DNA of 64,000 nt from contig NC_090034.1 in the NCBI RefSeq assembly GCF_037176765.1, positions 28,733,875-28,797,874 of the forward strand, in the 5' to 3' direction. The DNA is from Anolis sagrei. Taxonomy: Eukaryota > Chordata > Lepidosauria > Squamata > Anolidae. Under the pieces are notes generated by a model. The model was not told the DNA's origin. It saw nothing but the letters and a program-made list of their open reading frames with translations, and made no database searches. The translations under genes and the position numbers were made by a program. Positions 34,590 to 44,486 of the stretch are shown here, one piece after another (position 1 is the first letter of the stretch; every line of letters begins with the position of its first letter).

Positions 34590-35950
34590 AAGAATGTTCC
34601 ACCTCAAGGCAGCATTCTTGCACCGATCTTGTTTAACATTTTTACTAACGATCAGCCACAGCTATCACCCACAAAGAGCTTTATATACGCTGATGACCTT
34701 GGCCTAACAACATAAGCAAAAAGACTTTGAAACAGTCAAGAACCAATTTCCGAATTGGTTCTCGAAAGAGCTCTCCAGCTATTTCAAAGACAACTACCTG
34801 AAGCCTAACCCTGCCAAGACACAAGGGTGTCTTTTCACCTACGTAGCTGTGAAGCCAGCAGAAAATTGAAAGTTACCTGGGAAGGCCAAGAGCTTGAACA
34901 CTGTTTCCATCCTAAATTTCTCAGTATCACCTTAGATCGAACACTAACATTTAGGAAACACTGTGCAAACACCAAGCACAAAGTAGCTCCATGCAAGAAC
35001 ATCCTGCGGAAACTTACTGGCAGCACATGGGGAGCAAACCCAAAATTGATAAGAACATCAGCCCAGGCCTTGTCTTATTCAACTGCTGAGTATGCCTGCC
35101 CTGTTTGGCACAAGTCTGCCCACACGAAGCAAGTGAATATAGCACTGAATGAAACATGTAGAATAATCACAGGATGTCCCTAACCTACACCTGCTGATAG
35201 ACTTTATAAGCTAGCTGGCATTGCCCCCCATGATGTGCGACGGGAAGTTTCAGCCAATGGCGAGAGAAATAAGGTCGAACATTGTGTGAGCCATCCATTG
35301 CATGTCTATCCGCCTCCTCTCAGTAGACTCACATCAAGGAAAAGCTTCATGAGAACCACCACTCCTCTGAATGTTCCCCCAGCAACAGTAAGAGTATCCC
35401 TCTGGGCAGCAAAAGCAGGCAATCCCAACTGGATGGCCTCCCAAGAGGGTTTTCCTCCAGGGGCAAACCAAGAATGGGCAATTTGGAAGTCCCTGAACAA
35501 ACTCAGAAGTGGAGTGGACAGATCAAAAGACAACCTGGCAAAATGGCACGGCCTAGAAGAATCGTCCACCTGATGCAACTGTGGAACAGAACAAACAACT
35601 CCGCAACTCCGCAGCCTCACAACCTCTGAGGATGCTTGCCACAGATGCAGGCAAAACGTCAGGAGAGAATGCTTCTAGAACATGTTCATACAGCCCGAAA
35701 AACCTGCAACAACCCAGTGATTCCAGCCATGAAATCCTTCGACAATACAACTCCGCATCTGCATGCTTGCCCACTATGCCCTGCCTCATGCACAGAGGAA
35801 GAACTGCTTAAAGTTACAGGTAATGCGGTCACGGTTGCCTGTTTTTGGTTTTAAATTATTTAGCCACTTGTGCTCCTTCTATTTTAGCAGTTTTTATACT
35901 TGTTTATTTATGCAAGGCTTTTGACACGAAATAAATGAAAAACGAATAAA
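34590..35950 (+). mobile_element. I/Vingi-like LINE 3' half
   Basis: Degraded but readable: YADDLGLTT near 34690, then LEHCFHPKFLSITLDRTLTF, NILRKLTGSTWGA, YSTAEYACPVWHKS, NETCRIITGC. It continues with LRSGVDRSKDNLAKW and a Cys-rich C-terminus (CNCGTEQTT ... CPLCPASCTEEELLK). The C-terminal domain is interrupted by a Penelope-derived piece at 35607-35748. It is the same family as 50590-52075. Clade naming is tentative. Confidence 0.6.
35607..35748 (-). mobile_element. Penelope-like terminal-repeat fragment
   Basis: It contains CCTCTGAGGATGCTTGCCAC, GGCAAAACGTCAGGAGAGAA, CATACAGCCCGAAAAACC and AGCCATGAAATCCTTCGACA, the terminal-repeat sequence of the Penelope-like elements in this window. CAACTCCGCA is present on both sides (near 35596-35606 and 35749-35758), consistent with a target duplication. 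Confidence 0.65.
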
Positions 35951-36627
35951 ACACTCATCCTCAAAGGTTAATAATAAATAAAATGTGGTCACTGTATAGC
36001 CTGTTCCATTATTAGGCCAAGAGAAGTCAAGATGTAATAAAATTCATGGAAAACGTGAGTTTTGGAACTGCTATAAAGGAGACAATACGGGAAGTATTAC
36101 AGAGATATCTTAAGGTGCCAGGGATAGTTTTACCCCAGAAAAAGGAAAAATTGGGCTAAGCTTTAAATTGTTCATATTTTCCCTTTTGGCATCAGTGACA
36201 CCTCATGGACAGAAAAGCAATAGCAGCAGAGGAAAGAGGAGTGGAATTTTTTATTTTAAAAATGTGTGTAGTGATTTGACCAAATACGGAGAAACTGAGT
36301 GAGAAAAAGCAAGGAATGTGGCGATGCGTAAGAATTCCTCTCTTTCAATGAAAAAGCTGCCTTATCTTCAATCAAAGAATATTTTCAAGAATGGTTCAGA
36401 TCAACAGTAATATGGTACAACTTTCTCCTGGGATTTGATCATCATCTGCAGAGAGAAAGATGTGTGGGTTTTTATCTCGTTTTTTTAAAAACTGAGACCA
36501 CTAAAAACAATGTTGGTTCTTGAAACCCAGTTCAACTACCTCGCCAAGGAAGGATAGCAAAGATGGTAGACATTCTAGATTCCAATAAGGGAGGGCCAAA
36601 GTTTTGGATCATGATTAATCTATGGGA
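35951..36627. other. Unassigned AT-rich sequence
   Basis: No repeat family or gene is recognised. Low G+C with several poly-T and poly-A stretches. Confidence 0.5.
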
Positions 36628-36805
36628 CCAGGTTTAGCACAGTGGGTTAAATCGCTAAGCTGCAGAAAATCCTGCCGATCGAAAGGTTGGCAGTTCAAAC
36701 CCAGGTCGGGGTGAGCACCCATCATTAGCCCCAGTTCCCTGCCCACCTAGCAGATCAGAAACAGAAATGTAAGTAGATAAATAGGTACCGCTTTAAAGCA
36801 AGGAG
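36628..36805 (+). mobile_element. tRNA-derived SINE fragment
   Basis: The head has an A-box-like TTAGCACAGTGGGTTAA and a B-box-like CAGTTCAAACCCAGG near 36690. The body GGGTGAGCACCC and GTAGATAAATAGGTACCGC resembles a widespread reptile tRNA-SINE. No target duplication was found. Confidence 0.6.
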
Positions 36806-36811
36806 GTAATA

Positions 36812-37830
36812 TTAATTAATTAATTGATGTATTGATATTTACCGCCTTTGTCACCCCTGGGGGGACTCAAGGCTGTTTACAACATACTAATGGCAAAATT
36901 AAATGCCAACATACAGTATACAAATCATAATAACTAATTACTACATATAACTATGAACTTAAAATCAATTAAAACCATTAAACATAAGACATACATAAAA
37001 TTTAAATATTCAGACAGGCATAAAATCATCCTAGTATAAACATTAAAATCCCATGATCCAGCAATCAAATACCATAGTCATTCCCAATTGTCATTGCACA
37101 TGTTCCTTAATTATTCTTTGTTATTAGTCAAAGGCTTGATCCCACAACCATATATTTGTTCTCTTTCTAAAGGTCAGGAGGGAGGGTGCTGATTTAATCT
37201 TGCTGCGGCGGGAGTTCCAGGACCAAGGAGCCACTACTGAGAAGGCCCTCTGTCTCGTCCCTGCTAACCACACTTATGACGGAAGAGGAACTGAAAGCAG
37301 GGCCTCCCCAGATGATCTTAACCTTCAAGACAGTTCATAGAGGGAGATAACCTGGGCCGGAACCGTTTAAGGATTTATAGGCTAAAACCAGCACTTTGAA
37401 TTTATTTATTTATTTATTATTTAAAACTGTTATATACCATTCTTTTCTAACCTCCACAGAGGGACTCAGGACGGTTCACAGCAAGGATTCAATGCTAACA
37501 AATAAAACCATTTTATTGCTTGGTAGTAGACTGGCAGCTAGCAGAGCTGATGCAGCAAGGGAGTTGTATGCTCCGTGTACCCCACTCCAGTAAGTAATCT
37601 GGCTGCTGCCCGTTGGACCAATTGATGCTTCTGAACAGTCTTCAAAGGCAACCCCACGCAGTGCACGTTGCAGTAGTTTATACAGGATGTAACCAGAGCA
37701 TGGACTACCATGACTAAATGTGACTTCCCAAGTTAGGGGCCAACTAGCGCACAAGCTTTAGTTGTGTAAAAGCTCCCCTGGTCTGGAAACCTGGGGTTCC
37801 AGACTCAGTGATGAGTCCAGGAGAACTCCC
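36812..37830 (-). mobile_element. L2-like LINE 3' part with a nested LINE tail
   Basis: The minus strand matches the L2 copies at 24.1-25.7 kb. It holds the 3' UTR (TTGAGTCCCCCCAGGGG complement near 36858), the GGCCTTCTCAGTAG phrase near 37235, and degraded VVHALVTSC-type coding sequence at 37560-37830. About 37397-37510 is the tail of another LINE inserted into it. Many frame breaks. Confidence 0.65.
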
Positions 37831-37889
37831 AAGCTGCTAATAAAAGGTGTCCATAATAAAAGGCGTCCATAAGGTGATTCGAACGGGAG

Positions 37890-38125
37890 GATGTCTAAGG
37901 ACAACAAAGCTCCCCAGCATGGAAGATGGAGCAACAGCACAAACACACGCCCTGTGGCCAGAGTCGAACACAGCCTCTAGATGCTGGAAATGGAAACGAT
38001 GCTGGAAATGGAAAAGCCTTTGCCTCTGTCCTTGTTAATTGTATAATGTGATTGAATGTTTGCTGTATATGTGTTCTGTAATCTGCCCTGAGTCCCCTCA
38101 GGGAGAAAGAGTGGAATATAAATAA
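37890..38125 (+). mobile_element. SINE 3' fragment
   Basis: The 3' part shares TGTTCTGTAATCTGCCCTGA, GTCCCCTCAGGG and AATATAAATAAAG with the SINE at 6107-6560. It includes GCTGGAAATGGAAA repeated twice (near 37983 and 38001). It is followed by (ATT)n. Confidence 0.55.
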
Positions 38126-38129
38126 AGTT

Positions 38130-38136
38130 GTTATTA

Positions 38137-38176
<40 letters not shown>
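38130..38176 (+). repeat. (ATT)n microsatellite
   Basis: About 15 ATT units, 35 bases from the RSPH3 stop codon, so it would be transcribed as part of the 3' UTR. Confidence 0.9.
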
Positions 38177-38210
38177 ATCCTTCTTGTCTCTGACCTGATT
38201 AATTTGGCCA

Positions 38211-38608
38211 TCATTGCGGTTCAGGTTCTTTAATTTCCGTCTCTGCTTCAACTTTGCGCTGATCCTGGACATCCGATTGCTCAATAGCATCCGGTCCAAC
38301 TGCGATCTCCGCCTCGCCTGCAGCCTCTGGGAGTCCGGAAGCTTCCGCCTGGTCTGAAGGTTCTGGCTGACTGGGAACTTCTGTCTGATCTGAGGATTCT
38401 AGCTGACCGGCAGTATCCGACTGGCCTAAAGCTTCCTGCTCAGCCACGGGTTCAGCTATGACCACTTCCCCCGATGGTTTGGGCTCCACTTCCGGTTTGG
38501 GCTCCACATCTGGTTCAGGTGGTGGGATGACCTCTGGTTCGCGAGGAATGAGTAACACCTTCTGTTCGAAGGAGTCCAGCCGCAGCTGCATCACGTTGCG
38601 AAGTAAGG
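38211..38608 (-). CDS. RSPH3: RSPH3 exon 8 with divergent C-terminus
   Basis: Residues 323-454. The first ~12 residues (TLLRNVMQLRLD) align with the helix after exon 7. The rest is low-complexity and acidic: EPEVIPPPEPDVEPKPEVEP, then Q/S/D/E-rich sequence with repeated SDQ(T/A)E motifs, ending KEPEPQ and a stop at 38213-38211. The mammalian tail (with TTYDRRSSQERKFMEE) is absent. Acceptor CTTCCTGCAG. An alternative last exon further downstream cannot be excluded. Confidence 0.85.
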
Positions 38609-41600
38609 CTGCAGGAAGAAAACATTGGCTTGAGTCCCCTGGAACTGGAAGGACAACCAGCTCCAACAAGCAGTCCCTCCCAAGCTTGGTCCCATTCAAA
38701 ACAACCTCCACCCAAGAAGCCAGAATTGAACTTACTGTCAGCCAGTATCCTGCCCAGGACTTTCTTCTCCAGGGTTTCTTCAACCTTCTCCATCACCCAA
38801 GGGAAGAAACCGGTCTCGATATCTGCACAATGCAAGAATCAGGTTGTTAGTACTTAATAGTAACATAGCCACGGCCCTCCAGCACTAGAAGCCAGTGATG
38901 GAAATGAGGGCTGTATAGCAAATCAACTGTGCCTCTCACGTACCTCTTTCCACAGGGTCAAAGAAGTATCCGCTGTTTCTCAAACTCCCAAAAACAGAAG
39001 GAATGAGGTCAGACAGGTACCGCTGAGCAAAGGCCCGGGCGGCAATCCTTTCCGAGGTCTCCTTCTCCTTCTGCAGAATTTGCATCTGCTGCTGCCGGCG
39101 GCGTTCCTGTGCAAGAAGAAGCAAAAGGTGTTGGCTCTGACTCAACACAAAAAGAAGGGGTACAACAGAAGAGGGAGATATTGGTAAAGAGATTGAGAGT
39201 GTCCAAGCATTAAAAAATGAATGATGGACCAACAAAAAGAGACAGGAGGGGTTCGCTGTGGGAGAAAGAGAGAAAGTAAGCAAATGATAGAACAGTGCCT
39301 AATTTGGGCTCTGATTTGACCACTAATAGGTTTTCATAGAATGATAAAAGTTGGAAGAGATAACCCCTAATACCCCTTGGATCTTGTTTGTCCCATCTCC
39401 TTACTTACTTTCTCCTCCCGGTGCCGCCGTTCCTGCTCCTCAAGGCGCTGGACCTCGGCAAGTTCGGCACAGCGCAACTCCAGGTAGGCATACTGATGTG
39501 CCCGCATGTTGGCCAGCTCCTCCTCCTCCATGACCTCCAGCAAGGCCTGCTCGATTGTTTTACCCACCAGGACCTCCAGCATTGGGCGGACCTCGATGTC
39601 GAAATCGAAAAGCTGTGGGATTGGGGCAGAGGAGGAAGTGAGTGGAAAATATGTTTGCTGCTTTCAAATAGTGCTTTGAGGTTTAACCTATGATTCAAAC
39701 CCCATCTAAACCAATCGTGGCCAAGAAAACTCCATGATAGGGTCACCTTCCAGTCACCATAAGTCAAAAATGACTTGAAGGCCCTCAGCAAAGCCACCAT
39801 GAGTCCCACATGAGAGAAAAGCGGGAATCAAATCATTTAAGTCATACATCTCCTTCCCATATCTGCGTAGCCACATCTCTGCCGGTCTTGGCGGGAATGA
39901 ACAGCGGCGTGGCCGGCCTATCCAGGAACGCGTCCGTCTGGCACTCAACGTCCACCTCAATGATGCGGTCGGCGAGTTCTTCCAGGTACAGCTCTGAAAC
40001 ACAGATCACGGTGTTCTGGCTGTCTCTGGGTTTGAAGCTTTGTGAGGTTCCAGCTCCCTGGGGTCTTCAGGAGGGCTAATGTGCCCCCATAGTATTCAAT
40101 AATTGTCATGAAGGGACACGTCTGAAGCCCATGCTGACCTGTTTGGACATCAACATGGCGCCGACCCTCCACCGGATCAGGTGTCCGCGTTCGGAGCTGC
40201 TCCTTGGCACGCTTCCGGGCCAGAGCTTTCCGGTGGGCCTCTCGCCGCCGTTGAAGCTCAAGTGGGTCGGGTTCACCCGTCTGGGAAGAAAAGGAGGCAA
40301 AAAACCAGAACACATTGATATTATTATCATTAACGCATTTCTCAGATTGACATATATGGTCAAAGAGTAAATAATAGATAGTCAAGATGTCAACATGTCT
40401 TAGTTGTTCATTATATGTGTACTAGAAAGAAATTAATTCTTTTAGCACTGAAAGGGGTTAAAATATAGAGATAAAATCCTAGAGCAGAGATCTTCTGGTC
40501 AAGCTAATGTAATAACCAGAGGTTGGAACTACTGATAAGAGAGGTATAAATCTTCATACCTCGTGCTGTAAATAACCCTTTTATATATGCTGTGTGTAAA
40601 TAAAGCAATTAGCTGCTCTGCTGAGCTGAAATTGAAGGTTACAGCTTTATTTATTGATGGAGCAGCACAGATGGAGAACAAGATAAAACGTGTGCTCCAA
40701 AACGGACGTTTTGGGAGTCACAAGAGGGAAAGGAGGGGAAGGACTTTTTGAATCCCGGCACCTGGAAGTTTGGAGATGCCTCCTTTTCACAATACTGACA
40801 TTAATAAGGAAGATCAGACACGAGCGAGAGGAGACTGTGGCAGAAGAGAAGGGCCAAACCCAACCCTCTTGCACCCCTTGTTCTGTTAAACACCAATAAA
40901 AATTGATGATATTGATTTTCAGGGCAAGTTACAGAACTGAGACTGCTTTGGTCGCCTTGCTGGATGACTTCTGCAGAGAGCTAGACAGGGGGAGTGTGTC
41001 CCTAGTGGTTTTCTTGGATCTCTCAGTGGCTTTCGATACCACCGACCATGGTATCCTTCTGGGTTGGCTCTCCAGAATGGGTCTTGGGGGTGCTCCTCTG
41101 CAGTGGCTAAGGTCCTTCCTGGAGGGCTGTACCCAGATGGTGGAGCTCTTGGATCCCTGGCTGTGTTGGTACAGCTGTACCAGGAGCTCCAATTTTGTTT
41201 GCTTTGCATTAAATGCTTGTTTGCAATCCCAGGCTTGGGATTTTGCAGCAGGGTGGCTTCCTGTTATAGTTTGCAATCATAGGACAAGCCACCTGTCAAT
41301 TATCGTTAGGTTCCCCTTTTTGAGTTTTGAAGGGAATAGGAGCCTTTTTGAGTCAGTTCTCACAGAGAAGCCTTTCGCACAGGACATAAAACCAAGAGCT
41401 CCTGTAGAAAGCTTCGTCTTCTACAGCTTGGCCGGGGTTATACAGCCACAGCTTGGCCGGGGTTATACAGCCCATAGCTTGGCTGAGGATCATACAGCCT
41501 TACACCTCCTTTGCTGAAGGACTTCAGCCAGCCATCACTGAAACCTGAACTCCTTCTTTTCCCCTGGAAGTCTACAAAGCTCTGCTTGGTAAGGGTTGCT

Positions 41601-43100
41601 CGCAGAAGCCAGACGCAGTTGGTACTGGGTGCAGGGGCTCCACGCCAACAGAGGCAAGTACAGACTGCCCAGATTAGAAGTTAAGGATTTCCCCATTAGC
41701 TAGTATACAGTTATGAAGATAGTGCCTGTTCCTAGTGAACAAGATTGCAAGAACCAGTAGACTGTTAAGAAAGCTTTAAAGTACCTGTTTGTTTTCATCA
41801 ATAAAGAACTTTGTTGGACTTACTTTAAGCAATCTAAAGACTCTGTTGTAAGGAAATCCAAAGGCCTTTAATCTGAGGCAGCCCCGGTGTCCCGTTGGGC
41901 ACACGGAATTTATGTCCTGTCTACAGTCTTATGCACAGGCCCAGCGTGTGACAGCACACTGGCCATTGACCTGTGGGGTCCCACAAGATTCGATTCTCTC
42001 CCCCATGCTTTTCAATATCTATATGAAACCACTGGGTGAGATCATCCGAAGTTTTGGAGTTGAGTGCCATCACTATGCAGATGACACAAAACTCTTATTA
42101 CTCTTTTCCACAGAATTTTAAGGAAGCTCCCCGGATCCTGGACCGATGTCTGGCAGCTATAATGGACTAGACAAGGGCCAACAAACTGAAGCTTCATCCA
42201 GACAAGACAGAAGTCCTCCTGGTCAGTTGCAAGGCCGACCGGGGTCTAGGGGAAACCTGTGCTCAACAGAGTTACATACCACCACAGGTCCGCTAGCCGG
42301 GCGGGCCTTTGTACTTCGAAAAGCCACACTTGGCCACAGTGGTCCACGCCTTAGTTACATCTCGAATGGACTACTACAATGCACTCTATGTGGGGCTACC
42401 TTTGAAGACAGCTCGGAAACTGCAGTTAGTGCAAAGGTTGGCAGCCAGGGGACATACGACCCCCCCCCCCTTTTAAAACAGCTCAGTTGGCTGCTAATTT
42501 GCTTCCGGGCCCAATTCAAGGTGCAGGTTATTACCTACAAAGCCCTATATGGCTCAGGTCCTGTCTGTTTACGTGACTTTCAACATCTCTCCCTGTGAAC
42601 CTGCATGGAACTAAAGGTCTGCTGGGAAGGCCCTCCTCTCAATCCCACCCTTCTCACAAGCGAGACTGGTGGGGACGAGGGAGAGGGCCTTTTCGGTAGT
42701 GGCCCCCCAACTCTGGAATGCTCTCCCCAGGAAAATAAGACAAGCACCTACTCTTTCAACATTCAGGAAGGAGTTAAAAACCTGGCTATTTAAACAAGCT
42801 TTTGGTAATGGCTACAATTTAATTATCAGACAGGCCTTGAATGACTACTTGCACATCATGCTGGATTCTGACAACAGGAACAGACTAGTTTAAACCATGT
42901 TTATATTTAAATTGTTTTTAGATGGCAAATAGCTTTTAAACTGTAATTTATTAATGTTTTATTACTATATAATTTTAATTTTATGGAGTGATAATTGTTT
43001 ACTGTTGTTTTTGTTTATTGTTTATATTATTTTCTGTATCCATGAATGGTTGTAAGCCGCCCAAGTCTCTCCAGGGAGAGGGGACGGGGTATATATAAAG

Positions 43101-43140
<40 letters not shown>

Positions 43141-43422
43141 TTGATATACAACAAGATTAGTACACAGCAAACAAGATCACTGTACTGGCTTTTGTATTTG
43201 ATCGGACATCAGGCTTCCTAAGTGTCTAGGACTGTGTGATGTATTAGTGAATATGTGCAGATCCAAGTACAGTGGCCTTTTGCAATTGACAGATGGTAAT
43301 TTTGTCAACGCTGATTGTTTTTAAGTGCAGGCCAAGGTCTTTGGGCACTGTACTCAGTGTGCTGATCACCACTGGGACCACCTTATTGGCTTGTGCCGGA
43401 GTCTTTGCAGTTCTATCTTTAA

Positions 43423-43455
<33 letters not shown>

Positions 43456-44445
43456 TGTTTGACTTGATGGGAGAAGAATCAACTCACCCAAGGCAAGATG
43501 TGGAGCGCATATGTGTTCCCCCGAACGACTCTCCGTTCGTACATGAGGTTGGCATAGTGGATCGGTTCCTCCTCCCTGCGTGGCACATAAAATAATATGA
43601 TTAAGTATACCATTCGCAGCAGTTGATGTTTCTGCTCCCATTGATCATCCATAGAAACTTTTCAGCTTTGAACTGAACATCAGCTTTCAAAATGGACACC
43701 CCTCTTGAGTACATTTAATCCCCATGGGTGCCAGTTAACTGAGAGTCTATGCATATATATATTTACAAGACACTCAGTTAACTGAGGCAACTGTAGGGAT
43801 TGGTAGAGATGCCGGATAAATGTAGTTCCTGGTTTATTTATGTATTTTCTATATTTATACCCCGGCCTTCTCACCCCAAAGGGGACTCAGAGAGGCTTAC
43901 AATAGGCAACAATTCAATGCTGCATAAGCAGACATACATATAAAAATATATACATTAAAAACCACTGCCAGAAGGGACACAGAGTTTCATCTATGCTGAC
44001 GATTGTGTCATCACCACTCAAGCAGGGAGCTTGTGAGTGACTATTCAAAATAGGCAAAACTAATGCTATGGTCGACTATACCATCAACTCTGTATTGACT
44101 TGATATTGACTCTAGAATGACCGACCCAGTCAACTTTCAATCACAAGTTTGGATTTGCTTTCTATTATTGCTATATAACGATTTTAACTATGAGATGTCC
44201 CGATCTGTATTGGTGGCCCAATACTGTGTATGTTTTTTATATGTATTCTTAATCCTAATTTTTATTTGCTTAAGTGAATTGTATTTTTTAACATTGTATA
44301 TTTTAACATGTTGTAAACCGCAATGAGTCGCCGCACAGGCTGAGATATTGGCGGTATACAAGCATACCAAATAAATAAATAAATAAATAAATAAATAAAT
44401 ATATGTCAATTCTGTACCTGTGTCTGGTATAAGTTTGCATATATT

Positions 44446-44486
<41 letters not shown>

